From the NCBI GenBank assembly GCA_027493445.1, contig JAOSKU010000001.1, positions 2,748,822 through 2,812,821 on the forward strand: a stretch of DNA of 64,000 bases. Reading direction: 5' to 3'. Shown piece by piece: positions 1 through 10,551 of this stretch. The stretch comes from Thermoleophilia bacterium. GTDB taxonomy: Bacteria; Actinomycetota; Thermoleophilia; RBG-16-64-13. Under the pieces are notes generated by a model, which did no database searches, was not told the DNA's origin, and worked only from the letters and a program-made list of their open reading frames with translations. Position 1 is the stretch's first letter; each line of letters starts with the position of its first letter. The translations under genes and the position numbers were made by a program.

Positions 1-436
1 CGGAGACGATGGTGGCGGCGGTCGCGCAGAACATGAGGGCGAAGACGAAGAAGATGAGGGTCATCGGCTCACGGGGATCGACTCCCGTGAGGAAGAATCC
101 GGTCGTGCCGAACAACGAGCCGCCGTCCCCGCTCAGCCCGTAGCCGATCGCGTAGAAGGCGATCACGCCCAGAGCCACGTTGATGAAGTTCTTCATGAGC
201 ACGTTGACGGTGTTCTTCTGCCGGCAGAGACCCGACTCCAGCATGGCGAACCCGGGGTGCATGATGAACACCAGGGCGGCTGCCAGCAGGATCCAGACCG
301 CGTCCACGCTGGCGGCCACGCTCTCGATGGTGGGCCCGTCGGCCAGGGCGGCCGCGGGGAAGACAAGGAGGGCCAGGAGCATCCCGGCTGCGGCGCGCAG
401 GGTGCGCCTGGCGAGGAGTGACGCTGTGGGCTTCAT
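1..436 (-). CDS. amt: Ammonium transporter (Amt family), N-terminal part, runs off the window
   Basis: Minus-strand translation MKPTASLLARRTLRAAAGMLLALLVFPAAALADGPTIESVAASVDAVWILLAAALVFIMHPGFAMLESGLCRQKNTVNVLMKNFINVALGVIAFYAIGYGL is typical of Amt N-termini. Confidence 0.9.
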   Translation of the reverse strand, partial: MKPTASLLARRTLRAAAGMLLALLVFPAAALADGPTIESVAASVDAVWILLAAALVFIMHPGFAMLESGLCRQKNTVNVLMKNFINVALGVIAFYAIGYGLSGDGGSLFGTTGFFLTGVDPREPMTLIFFVFALMFCATAATIVS

Positions 437-629
437 GCGCGTGGTCCTTTCGTGCGTGTTCACGGTGCTGGTGATCCCTGGGGGTCGACGCTGTGGCGAT
501 CGCGGTGCTGATCCATAGGGTAGACGGAGGACCGAGAGAGCGCTTTCGCCCGCCGGCCGAAATGCGTCGCATCGACGTTCTCCCCTTGGACATACGCCCT
601 CTCTGTCGTCACGGCCGGCTCAGATTGTC

Positions 630-1205
630 GTGATGTACAGGCCACGAGCGGGCATGGGGTGGGCCTATTCTCTTGCGCTCGTCATCACGGTCCTGGTTCT
701 GCCGGCCGTCGGGTCGAGCTCATCGTGCGCTCCTGTGAATGGTGGTGACACGGCTACGGTCCGGCCGGAGGTGCAGGTACACGATCTCGACCTCGACGGT
801 GACGGGGAGAACGAGCGGGTGACCCTCGCCCCCGGACGTGGAGGCATCGTGATCGTCGACGGCGCGACGACATACCGGAGCCGGGAGAAATGGACCGTGA
901 TCCAAGCGGCCATCGGCGACAGCGATCGCGATGGAAACCCTGAGGTCGTGGCGCTTCTCGAGGAACCTCGAGGTCGCCGGCTGGGTCTCATCGGCTGGCA
1001 CGCAGGTCGATACCACGAACGCCTCGTCTCGTCCCTCTTGATTCCGAAGCCTCTCGCTATCACGATAAGAGATGACCCCGCCCACGGCGGCACCGTGGTG
1101 ATCGTTCTCGAGGATCCCACCGTCTCCGGGGAGGGCGCCACCACCACGTACCGGTGGAACGGGTTCGGTTTCACAGCAGTGGAGGGCCGAGGCGCGGGGA
1201 GTTGA
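630..1205 (+). CDS. Hypothetical secreted protein with FG-GAP/VCBS-like D-x-D-x-D-G segments
   Basis: Signal-peptide-like N-terminus, LDLDGDGENERV and GDSDRDGNPEVV motifs. Confidence 0.55.
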   Translation: MMYRPRAGMGWAYSLALVITVLVLPAVGSSSSCAPVNGGDTATVRPEVQVHDLDLDGDGENERVTLAPGRGGIVIVDGATTYRSREKWTVIQAAIGDSDRDGNPEVVALLEEPRGRRLGLIGWHAGRYHERLVSSLLIPKPLAITIRDDPAHGGTVVIVLEDPTVSGEGATTTYRWNGFGFTAVEGRGAGS

Positions 1206-1235
1206 CCCGCCGAGCACCGACCAGGAGAGGGTGTC

Positions 1236-3439
1236 ATGGGAGCGCTATCAGATAACTGCGAAGTGAGACCGTGCCCGGAGACCCGTACGAGAGCACGGCT
1301 GAGGAAATGGCCCCGCGTGGTCGTCCTGTCGCTCGGTATCGTTGTTGCCGCGCTCGCGGGATGCACCACTGATTCCGGTGACGGCACCACGACGACCACC
1401 ACGGGGGCCGGCTCCCCCAGCACGAGCGCCGTCACCCCGGCGACCGCGCAGGTCCAGCCCTTTTCTACGCCCGCATACCTCGAACCGAAGCCGGTCGATC
1501 TCACAAAGGTCGCGTACATCGACAAGGCGGATCTGAGCGAGGACGCGCGGGCGAAGCTGGGCGAGCAGGGCTTCGTCAGCACCGAGGCAGCCTCCGGCTG
1601 GAAGCCCAACAAGTTCTGGCAGGTCTACGAAGAGGCCCGCTACGCCAGCGTGCCCGTGTTGGTGACCACCGACTCGGTGCTGAACAGCTTCCACGTGATC
1701 TTCGATCTCATGCTGCAGCAGCTCGAGGAGACCGCCTTCTACGAGCGGGCCGAAGGCATGTCGGAGGCGCTGCAGGCGGCCGCCTCCGGCCAGGTGAACG
1801 AGACCGACGAGGGCACGGCTGTGCACGTGGCCGCCCTGGCCAACGAGGCCTACTTCGCCGTGGGCAACTCCCTCCTGAAAGGCGGCGTGACGGCGCCGGA
1901 GCGTGTCCGTGACGAGGTGGGGGCCGAGCTGGCCCTGATCCAAGGAGCGGCGGGGCTTCAGAACTCGCCCATCCTGGGCTACATCGAGGACTACAGTCAA
2001 TACAAGCCCCGGGGTCACTACACCCGCAGCCAGAAGCTGGAGCGCTATTTCAAAGCCCTCATGTGGTACGGGCATACCGCGTTCTGGATCAACCCCAAGC
2101 AACCAGACGTGAGCGAGGAGATGGCGCGGAACCTGACCCGCCAGGCCGCTCTCATCTCTCTGGCTCTGATCGGGGAGACCGAACACGCCTGGAAGGCGGT
2201 CTACGAGCCCACGAGCTTCCTGGTCGGCAACGCCGACGACCTGACCGCCGCCGACCTGCGGCCGGCGATGGGTGTGGCTCTGGGGTCGCAGTCGCCCCCG
2301 CTCTCCGCGCTGGAGGACGACGCCGCCATCGATCGGCTGCGGGCCGAGCTCGACAAGCTCCCCGCCCCCATGATCCTGTCGCACGTCAACACCGAGCCCC
2401 AGGGCACATCGCAGGCGGAGACCGAGCGCAGCTTCCGGGTTATGGGCCAGCGCTACATCCCCGATTCCTACGCCTTTCAGCAGCTCGTCTGGCGCCACGT
2501 GGGCACCGAGGAGAAGAAGCGCCTCTTCCCCATGGGCCTCGACGCTATGGCCGTGCTGGGGTCCGATCAGGCCTTCGAGCTGCTGAAGTCCCCCCACGGG
2601 CAGGATCAGTATCAGAACTGGGAAAGCCAGCTTGTGAAGGTCAAGGCCCAGTTCGATACCCGCTCGCCCCAGTTCTGGCCGGAGAACATCTACACGGGCT
2701 GGCTGGACGCTCTCCGCGACGTAATGGCCTTCCCGCCCGACGGTGCTCCGGACGTCATGAAGTCCAAGATCTGGGCCCGCAAGAGCCTCAACGCCGCCCT
2801 CGGCAGCTGGACCGAGCTTCGCCACGACACCATCCTCTACGCCAAGCAGTCGGTGGTGGCCGAAGGCGGGGGCGACGAACCTCCAAAGACCGTAGGGTAC
2901 GTAGAACCCTACCCGACCTTCTACAGGGCCATGGGCGACCTGGCGGCCGCCACGCAGACGGGCCTCCGAGAGTACGGGCTCCTCGACCAGAACACCGGCG
3001 ACAAGCTCGACACCATGGTGAAGCTCTGCCGGACGCTCGAGGGCATCGCCGCCAAGGAGCTCCAGGGGCAGACGCTCAGCCAGGACGAGAGGGACACGAT
3101 CCTCTTCTATGGCGGCACCCTGGAGGGCTCGAGCAGTTCTACGCTGAAGACGGACGCACCCTCTCGCCCCCCGACGAGAAGAGCCCCGTGGTGGCCGACG
3201 TGCACAGCGAGTACATCAACAATACCGCTCTGGAAGAGGGGACCGGCTACCCCCTGTTGGTCTACGTCGTGCTCGAAGTCGACGGCCGGCTCCAGCTCTT
3301 CACGGGGGCAGGCTACGACTACTACGAGTTCATCGTACCCATCGACAAGCGCATGAACGACGAGGAGTGGCAGGCGGCGCTGGACACAGGCAACGCCCCA
3401 CCCCGCCCGACCTGGACCGGCGACTTCATAGTGAAGTAG
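1236..3439 (+). CDS. DUF3160-type lipoprotein, broken by a 1-nt frameshift near 3125
   Basis: Lipobox LAGC plus T-rich linker; the ORF 1236..3356 continues in ORF 2063..3439 (LEQFYAEDGRTLSPPDEKSPVVADVHSEYINN). Confidence 0.75.
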
Positions 3440-3467
3440 GCACCTGCGGTATTCGCCGACCGGTCTG

Positions 3468-3495
3468 GAGGCCGGGTCGCTCGCGGCCCGGCCTC
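3468..3495 (+). terminator. Stem-loop downstream of the DUF3160 gene
   Basis: gaggccggg ... cccggcctc, 9-bp perfect stem. Confidence 0.5.
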
Positions 3496-3504
3496 ACCGG
3501 GCGG

Positions 3505-3786
3505 CTAGCCGCCGGGCCGTCCCAAGGCCAGAATCTCCGTGTCCTTGGCCGCCAGCCGCAGCTCCACGGCCACCGGCTCGCCCTGCAGCTGGAGCACCTC
3601 GACCAGAGCGTCCCTCGCCGCCGATATGATCTTGGCCTCGTCGGGCAGGACCCGCTCGGGAGCCACCAGCACGAAGGAACGGCACCAGGTCTCGCCGGGG
3701 AAAGTCACGTCGAAGCCGATGCGGAGCGCGTCCGGCGGCTCGGCCTCCTCGATGCCGACCACGTCGATATCCACGATCCAGGTCAT
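3505..3786 (-). CDS. Conserved-looking hypothetical protein, 93 aa
   Basis: Compact ORF directly downstream of nrdJ on the same strand. Confidence 0.55.
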   Translation of the reverse strand: MTWIVDIDVVGIEEAEPPDALRIGFDVTFPGETWCRSFVLVAPERVLPDEAKIISAARDALVEVLQLQGEPVAVELRLAAKDTEILALGRPGG

Positions 3787-3790
3787 CTAG

Positions 3791-6700
3791 CTACGAGCAC
3801 TTGGAGTAGCCGCAGGCTCGGCAGACCATGCACCCACCCTCATGCTCGATGGCGCTCCCGCAGTCCGGGCAGGCTCCCTGAGCATACGCGATGGGCATCT
3901 CCAGCTGGATGGCCTCGTGGCTCTCCGCTACGTCTCCGCCAATGTACTTGTCGGCCAAGGCCTTGCCGATCGCATCGGGACAGGACAGCACCTGGTTCGG
4001 GCCGAAGCCCAAGGGCACGTGGCAGCGGATCCCCTTCAGCTGCTTCGCGATCTTCTCCGGGGGAGCCCCGTACCTGAAAGCCAGGGAGATGAGCCGGCCG
4101 AGGGCTTCCGTGGAGGCCGAGGCGCAGCCACCGGCCTTGCCCATGTTGGCGAACACCTCGCGAGGACCGTACTCGTCTTCGTTGATGGTCACGTACAGAC
4201 TGCCACAGCCTGTGACCTTCTCCCGGGTCTCACCGGTGAGCACCCCGCCCCGGTTGCGCCGCTGCAACAGCCGCCGCGAACCACAGTAGGGGCAGTCGCC
4301 CTCGAAGTCCTCGGGCAGCCGGCCGTCGATCAGATGCACGGCGGAGTGACCATTGCTCGGCCCGCTAGCGCCGCCGGCCTTGCGCTTGACCTCCCCGATG
4401 TTGAGCACCTGTTCGTCGCGGGAGCCGTCCCGGTAGATGGTGACCCCTTTGGCTCCCAGCTCGTGGGCCAGCTTGTAGACCCGCTCCACGTCCTGCGGGG
4501 TGGCCTCGTTGGGGAAGTTGACGGTCTTGGAGACGGCGTTGTCGGTGTGATCCTGGTAGGCGGCCTGCATGCGAACGTGCCACTCGGGCGAGACGTCGTG
4601 GGCCGTCACGAAGACGCGCCTGAGGTCCTCGGGAGCCCCCTCGATGCCTTGCAGGCAACCCTGGGCGGCCACATCACGCATGAGCTCCTCGGAGTAGAGA
4701 CCGCGCTCCCGGAGCACCCGCTCGAAGATGGGGTGGACCTCGGGGAGCTCGGTGTTGTCCATGACGTTCCGGATGAAGGCCAGGGCGAAAAGCGGCTCGA
4801 TGCCGCTGGAGCTGCCGGCGATGATGCTGATAGTGCCCGTGGGGGCGATCGTGGTGACGGTGGCGTTGCGCAGCCGGCGGCCGCGGGTCTCCCAGATGCT
4901 CCCCTCCCAGTTGGGGAAGACCCCCCGCTGCCCTGCCAGCGCCTCCGAAGCCCTCTTGGCCTCCTCGTCGATGAAGCCCATCACCTGGTGAGCCAGCTCG
5001 ATGGCCTTGTCGGAGTCGTATGGGATACCGAGCTCCACCAGCATGTCCGCCCAGCCCATGACCCCCAGGCCGATCTTGCGATTGCCTTGAGTCATCCGTT
5101 CGATCTCAGGCAGAGGGTAGCGGTTCATGTCAATCACGTTGTCGAGGAAACGCACGGCAAGGTGAGTCACACGCCGTATCTCATCCCAATCTATGGAACT
5201 CTCGTGTACCATTAATCGTAAATTGATGGAGCCAAGATTACAGCTTTCATATGGAAGTAAAGGCTGTTCCCCACAGTTGTGGATGGCAATACCATTCGCT
5301 ATGAAAGAATGTGTAGCTCTCTCAGTGAGATCAAATACCGGTTCAATACCATCACTAAATATGTTGTCGACGCGAGCGACGAACTTCTCGGGGTACGGGC
5401 CGCGCGTGTAGCTGGCGATGGTGGCTTCGAGTGCTCCTTGCTTGCGGGCAGTGAGGAAACCGACCTCGCGGGCGAAGCGCACCATGCTGCCGCTGCTCAC
5501 ATGAATCTCGTGGAAGGGCCGAACCGCGTACTCCTTCTTCCCGCCCTTGCCGTCGGGCAGTATGGCTGTGCGCTGACCTGGCTTGCGATCGTGATAGATG
5601 CGGCTGAAGATGCCGAAGTTCAGGAGCAGCTGCTGCACCTCCTGGAGCATCTCGTAGCTGACAGAAGTCAGGCGCAGGCACTTGAGGCCGAGCTTTCCTT
5701 GGTTGAGCACCGTGCCATCGGCGGTGAAGAGCGCCTGCAGGAAGCCGCGCTGCATGTCCTCACTGCCCTGGAAGACCACCTCGGGCACCACCAGCTTCTC
5801 GTCGACCAGGCCGTACTCCTCGGCCAGCTCGCGCAGCCGCGAGGACTGCACGCGCGCCTCGTTGCGCTCGGCGACGGCCACCACACCGGTAGCGTACTCC
5901 CGGTTCAGGTTCGAGGGCCTGACAACCGCGTCCACGGCCTCGCGGAAGGACTGGGCCAACTCGCGCTCCTCGCCCCAGAAGGAGAGGACCGCCCGATCGG
6001 TCTTGATCGTGCCGTCGCCCACCAGCCAGCCGAGCACCCGGCCAAGCTCCAGCGAGCCCTCGGCGCCGAAGCCGCCCTTGCGGTCGAGCACGTGCAGCTC
6101 GTCGCCCGGCTGGAGGGCGCCGGCTTCGACCCAGCCGCGGGCGGTCATGATCCGGTGGTTCTCGGTCACCCGCAGAGAGAAACCCTCGCGGGTGATGATG
6201 CGCAGAACCGGCTTATGGCCCGTGTAGAAGATCGGGGAGGCCTCGTGCACGGTCTGCGGGCTCAGACGGCCGTCGACCACCGCCCCCACCGGCTCGCCCT
6301 CGGCGAAGAGATCGAGGGCCCGGCGCAGCCCCCGGTCCGTGTAGACCAGGGTATCGCCGGTGATGCACGGGTTGGTCGACTCGATCTGCGCAATGTGCGG
6401 CGTGGGGTTTTCGCGGTTCAGGCGGTCCAGGAAGATGATGCCGGGCTCGCCATTCTTCCAGGCCAGCTTGACGATGAGGTCGAAGACCTCGCGGGCGTCG
6501 TAACGCGCGATCTCCTCGCCGCTGCGGGGATTGCGCACGGCGTACGTGTCGCCGGCCTGCACGGCTTGCATGAACTCCTCGGTCAGGCCGACAGAGATAT
6601 TGAAGTTGTTAAGGATGTCCTCGTCTTCCTTGGCCGTGATGAACTCGAGGACGTCCGGGTGATCGACCCGTAAGATGCCCATGTTGGCGCCCCGCCGGGT

Positions 6701-7219
6701 GCCGCCCTGCTTGATGGTCTCGGTGGCCGTATCGAACACCTTCATGAACGAGACCGGCCCGCTGGCCACCCCGTTGGTGGAGCGCACGATGTCGTTCTTA
6801 GGCCGCAGCCGGCTGAAGCTGAAGCCGGTGCCTCCGCCCGACTGATGCACCAGAGCCGCGTTCTTGATGGCGGTGAAGATGGACTCCATGCTGTCCTCGA
6901 CCGGCAGGACGAAGCAGGCGGACAGCTGCTGCAGCTCCCGGCCGGCGTTCATGAGGGTGGGTGAGTTCGGCAAGAACTTCAGACTGGCCATGACCGCGAA
7001 GAACTCGGCCGCCAGCGCCGCCACGTCGGCGTTCTCATCGTAGCGGACCTCGGCTAGCGCGATGTTCTCCGCCACCCGCGAGAACATGTCGGCCGGCGTC
7101 TCCAAAGGCGTGCCATCCTCGCCGCGCTTGAGATAGCGCTTGGCGAGCACCTTGACGGCGCTCGGGGAGAGGTTCCTCTCGAGCACGGCCGACCGTGCCT
7201 CGATCTCGGAGACGGTCAT
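3791..7219 (-). CDS. nrdJ: Vitamin B12-dependent (class II) ribonucleotide reductase containing an in-frame intein
   Basis: STNP/CGEQPLLPYESCNLGSINL, ATVTTIAPTGTISIIAGSSSGIEP, C-terminal CPDCGSAIEHEGGCMVCRACGYSKCS; start MTVSEIEARS at 7219 rather than the longer ORF. Confidence 0.93.
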   Translation of the reverse strand: MTVSEIEARSAVLERNLSPSAVKVLAKRYLKRGEDGTPLETPADMFSRVAENIALAEVRYDENADVAALAAEFFAVMASLKFLPNSPTLMNAGRELQQLSACFVLPVEDSMESIFTAIKNAALVHQSGGGTGFSFSRLRPKNDIVRSTNGVASGPVSFMKVFDTATETIKQGGTRRGANMGILRVDHPDVLEFITAKEDEDILNNFNISVGLTEEFMQAVQAGDTYAVRNPRSGEEIARYDAREVFDLIVKLAWKNGEPGIIFLDRLNRENPTPHIAQIESTNPCITGDTLVYTDRGLRRALDLFAEGEPVGAVVDGRLSPQTVHEASPIFYTGHKPVLRIITREGFSLRVTENHRIMTARGWVEAGALQPGDELHVLDRKGGFGAEGSLELGRVLGWLVGDGTIKTDRAVLSFWGEERELAQSFREAVDAVVRPSNLNREYATGVVAVAERNEARVQSSRLRELAEEYGLVDEKLVVPEVVFQGSEDMQRGFLQALFTADGTVLNQGKLGLKCLRLTSVSYEMLQEVQQLLLNFGIFSRIYHDRKPGQRTAILPDGKGGKKEYAVRPFHEIHVSSGSMVRFAREVGFLTARKQGALEATIASYTRGPYPEKFVARVDNIFSDGIEPVFDLTERATHSFIANGIAIHNCGEQPLLPYESCNLGSINLRLMVHESSIDWDEIRRVTHLAVRFLDNVIDMNRYPLPEIERMTQGNRKIGLGVMGWADMLVELGIPYDSDKAIELAHQVMGFIDEEAKRASEALAGQRGVFPNWEGSIWETRGRRLRNATVTTIAPTGTISIIAGSSSGIEPLFALAFIRNVMDNTELPEVHPIFERVLRERGLYSEELMRDVAAQGCLQGIEGAPEDLRRVFVTAHDVSPEWHVRMQAAYQDHTDNAVSKTVNFPNEATPQDVERVYKLAHELGAKGVTIYRDGSRDEQVLNIGEVKRKAGGASGPSNGHSAVHLIDGRLPEDFEGDCPYCGSRRLLQRRNRGGVLTGETREKVTGCGSLYVTINEDEYGPREVFANMGKAGGCASASTEALGRLISLAFRYGAPPEKIAKQLKGIRCHVPLGFGPNQVLSCPDAIGKALADKYIGGDVAESHEAIQLEMPIAYAQGACPDCGSAIEHEGGCMVCRACGYSKCS
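5276..6367 (-). other. Intein (364 aa) with LAGLIDADG homing-endonuclease motifs inside NrdJ
   Basis: Starts CITGDTLVYTDRG and ends HSFIANGIAIHN before Cys+1 (CGEQPLL); motifs LGRVLGWLVGDGT and LQALFTADGT. Confidence 0.93.
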
Positions 7220-7677
7220 CGGATCCCCTCTTTCGTTAGGCGTTCCAACTCTTCCTTGAACTCCTCGACGCTCTCGAACTGGCGGTACACCGAGGCGAAC
7301 CGCACGTAGGCGACCAGGTCGAGGTCCTGCAGCCTGTCGAGCACCATCTCTCCCAGATGTTCCGACGAGACCTCGTACACCAGCTCCTGGCGCAGCCCTG
7401 CCTCGATGTCGCCCACAAGCTCCTCCAGGCGGCTTAGGGGGACGGCGCGCTTGGTGCAGGCCCGTACCAGACCCAGCAGGAGCTTGTCCTGCCGGAAAGG
7501 CTCCACGCTGCCATCCCGCTTGACCACGGTGATGGGGATCTCCTCCACCCGTTCGTAGGTGGTGAACCGCCGGCCGCACTGCACGCACTCCCTGCGCCGC
7601 CGGATGGTCGCCTGGCCGTCGACATCACGCGAATCCACCACCCTCGTCTCAGCGTGGTTGCAGAACGGACAGTGCAT
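7216..7677 (-). CDS. nrdR: Transcriptional repressor NrdR
   Basis: MHCPFCNHAETRVVDSRDVDGQATIRRRRECVQCGRRFTTYERVE; overlaps the nrdJ start by 4 nt. Confidence 0.97.
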   Translation of the reverse strand: MHCPFCNHAETRVVDSRDVDGQATIRRRRECVQCGRRFTTYERVEEIPITVVKRDGSVEPFRQDKLLLGLVRACTKRAVPLSRLEELVGDIEAGLRQELVYEVSSEHLGEMVLDRLQDLDLVAYVRFASVYRQFESVEEFKEELERLTKEGIR

Positions 7678-7749
7678 GAATCCCGGCCTCCCCTCGCGCT
7701 TGAGTGTCTCTCGAGACCCCCAATCCCGCCTGGATATCCCCAGGAGCGG

Positions 7750-7808
7750 ACACGATATCCACAGTCTTCCTCAAGGAAATCCCCAGGTTTGTCCACAATA
7801 TCTTGTGG
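7750..7808 (-). promoter_or_regulatory. Pair of putative NrdR boxes upstream of nrdR-nrdJ
   Basis: ccACAATATCTTGTGg (7793-7808) closely matches acaCwATATaTwGtgt; weaker acacgatatccacagt (7750-7765). Confidence 0.6.
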
Positions 7809-8122
7809 CTAGAGTGAGGATAGCACACCACATATGGTGAGTCCAGCCGGTAGACCGCGCGATGGATCAGCGTCATCTTTCACAAGCCTCCCGGTCCGTC
7901 ATGACGCCCTCAGCGGACGAAAGCCGGTTCCACGTTGCTCGAAGCTCAGGGAGCTCCCCGGCCTCCGTTGTGCGTTCGCCGGGCCCAGCCGTATCCCGCG
8001 CATCAGCGACACCACGGTCACCCAGGGAATACCCCGTGGGGTTCTTCAGCGTTTGACTTCTTTCCCACGGGGAAAAGCGAATAGGCAGCAAATAGGAGTA
8101 CGAAAGGGAAGGAGGTGCGGTC

Positions 8123-8236
8123 ATGAGGCGCCTCTCCGACATGGGCCCATTGCGTATGGCCACGACCATCGCGTTGACCTTGCTGATCTTCGCGGTCATC
8201 TGGCTGATCACCAATCTCCTCTATGCGGTCCTCTGA
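8123..8236 (+). CDS. 37-aa single-pass membrane miniprotein
   Basis: MRRLSDMGPLRMATTIALTLLIFAVIWLITNLLYAVL* preceded by ggaggtgcgg; absent from the supplied ORF list because of its size. Confidence 0.5.
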   Translation: MRRLSDMGPLRMATTIALTLLIFAVIWLITNLLYAVL

Positions 8237-8306
8237 CCGGAGGATGCCCGGACGCAGACCCACGTGATCCCTTTACCTGGCCAGGGCCGACGGGGATAAT
8301 CTCCCC

Positions 8307-9002
8307 GTGGAAGGTCGAATACTCATTGTCGAGGACGACTCCTCGCTCCGCGAGGTGACCCGGCTCGGTCTTGCGGGCGAGGGTTACCGTGTCTTCGAGG
8401 CGGCTGACGGTCCCACGGCTCTCACCCTCTTCGACCGTTATCACCCCGACCTCGTCCTGCTCGACCTCATGCTTCCGGGCATGGACGGGTTCGAGGTTTG
8501 CAGGGTCCTGCGCAAGAAATCGTTGGTCCCGATCGTCATGGTGACCGCCCGGACGTCGACCGTGGACGTGGTCGTGGGGCTGGAGTCGGGAGCCGACGAC
8601 TACATCACCAAGCCCTACGAGTTCCCGGAGCTGGTGGCTCGCATACGTTCGGTCCTGCGCCGCAGCGGGGTCGGCGGTGCGCCGGAGAAGAGCATGGGGT
8701 CCGCCCTACGGCTCGGTTCCCTCGAGATCGACGAGGCGGCCCACTTGCTCACCAAGGACGGAGCCGAGGTGCCGCTAACCGCCACGGAGTTCCGCCTCCT
8801 GTTGGAGCTCGCCCGGCACCAGGGCCAGGTGTTGTCCCGGGACCAGCTGCTCGACAGCGTGTGGGGCTACTCCTACCTGGGAGACAGCCGCCTCGTCGAC
8901 GTCCACATCCAGCGCCTGCGGGCCAAGATCGAACCCGATCCGGCCCGGCCCGCGCTGATCCTCACCGTGCGGGGCGTGGGCTACAAGGCCGCCCGTGAGT
9001 AG
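8307..9002 (+). CDS. OmpR/PhoB-family response regulator (GTG start)
   Basis: REC domain (DLVLLDLMLPGMDGFE) plus winged-helix C-terminus. Confidence 0.93.
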   Translation: MEGRILIVEDDSSLREVTRLGLAGEGYRVFEAADGPTALTLFDRYHPDLVLLDLMLPGMDGFEVCRVLRKKSLVPIVMVTARTSTVDVVVGLESGADDYITKPYEFPELVARIRSVLRRSGVGGAPEKSMGSALRLGSLEIDEAAHLLTKDGAEVPLTATEFRLLLELARHQGQVLSRDQLLDSVWGYSYLGDSRLVDVHIQRLRAKIEPDPARPALILTVRGVGYKAARE

Positions 9003-10462
9003 CAGGCCGGTCCGGCCCCGCCTGCGCCGGCGGCTCGTGGTCGCCTTCGCCCTGTCGGTCGCCGCCACGACCCTCCTTCTTTCGCTGGTGTCGTACGCCC
9101 TGGTGGGAGCCGACCTCAGGAACGACGCGCGCGACACCGCTCTGACCCAGGCGCGCTTCAACGTCCTGCTGGCCCAAAGCCTTCTTCCCGAGGACCCCGC
9201 GCCCGCCGACTACGAGGCTCTGCTGGACGCTCTGCGCATCAGGGGCGACTTCCAGACGCTCATCGACACCGGGGCGAGCCCCTACGTCTCCGGGCCGCAA
9301 GTAACCCTGGCCGCCGTCAGCCGAGACCTGGCCGCGCGCGTGAGCGCCGACCGGCTGAGCTACCAGGCAGCGACGCTTGGCGGGCAACCCGCGCTGGCCG
9401 TCGGCACTCGCATCAGGGCCGACGGTCCGGCTGTCTATTTCTTTTTCTCTTTGGCCGGCCAGCAGACCACCCTCGCCCGCCTCCGGACCGTCCTGATCGG
9501 CGTGGGGCTGCTCCTTACCGTGGCTGGCTTGCTTGCCGGAGGAGCGCTGGCTCGCAGGACCCTCCAGCCGGTAGCCCGCGCCCGCGACGCCGCCGCCCGC
9601 ATGGCGGCCGGCGATCTCACCGTGCGTCTGCCCGAAGGAGGAGATGAGTTTGGAGCCCTGGCCGTCTCGTTCAATGCCATGGCGGCCAACCTGGACGCCA
9701 AGATGCGCGCTCTCCAGGCGGCTCAGGCGCGCGAGCGGCGCTTCGTCTCCGACGTGGCCCACGAGCTGCGCACACCCGTCGCCGCCCTGGTTGGCGAGGC
9801 CTCCCTACTCGCTTCCCGCATCCAGAACGCCCCTGGCGACTCCCTCCCCCGACCTTCAGCGTACAGGCGAGCTCGTATCGCACGACATCGCCCGCCTGCG
9901 GAGGCTGGTCGACGAGCTCCTCGAGATGAGCCGCATCGACGCGCACGCGGTAGAGCTGCAGTGGGAGCCGATCGAGGTCGTGGACTTCCTCTCGCGGACG
10001 GCGGCGGCCCGCGGTTGGCCTGCCCAGGTGCAGGTCATGGCCGGCGGGCGCGACCCGGAGGCGGCGGCGCCACCGCTCATGCTGACCACCGACAGGCGGC
10101 GCTTCGAACGGATCGTGGTCAACCTGGTGGAGAACGGCCTGCGCCACGGGGAACCGCCGGTGATCGTCGAGGCGCGCCGGATCTCCTCCGAGAACCGGCC
10201 CGACCAGATCGTGGTCTCGGTGACCGACCACGGTCCGGGCATCCCCCGAGAGCACCTGGCCCATGTGTTCGAGCGCTTCTACAAAGCCGACCCCAGCCGT
10301 AGCTCGGGATCGGGGAGCGGCCTGGGACTGGCCATCGCCTGGGAAAACGCCCGCCTCCTGGGCGGGGCCTTGCGAGTGCGCAGCTACCCGGGCGAGGGGA
10401 CCCGCTTCACCCTCCGGCTCCCTTCGGAACCCACGACGGCCGGGCGCGGAGCGTCATCGTGA
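8995..10462 (+). CDS. Sensor histidine kinase (HAMP-HisKA-HATPase), 1-nt frameshift near 9846-9850
   Basis: FVSDVAHELRTPVAALVGEASL in frame 1, then GELVSHDIARLRRLVDELLEMSRIDA and SGSGLGLAIAWEN in frame 2. Confidence 0.85.
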
Positions 10463-10551
10463 CGGGATCGTTACCCGGTGGCAAGACCTTCGTGACCCGG
10501 CTTGGGGATGATGGAATCGACCCCACAATCAAACATGAAAGGACGGCCACC

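Noticed and set aside
1248-2825. Long antisense ORFs opposite strong genes (also 3842..5215, 5279..6673, 28333..29190, 30301..31902, 32777..34747, 42280..43065, 55267..56460, 60353..61570)
   Set aside because: High GC produces long shadow ORFs; the opposite strand encodes clearly recognisable conserved proteins.
7220-7588. N-terminal extension of the 1265-aa NrdJ ORF
   Set aside because: It lies out of frame over nrdR; the MTVSEIEARS start overlapping the nrdR stop is far more plausible.
8030-8075. Nested accccgtggggt / cccacgggg inverted repeats upstream of the miniprotein
   Set aside because: Short and GC-rich; could be a hairpin but no clear promoter, ligand motif or repeat elsewhere to support a regulatory call.
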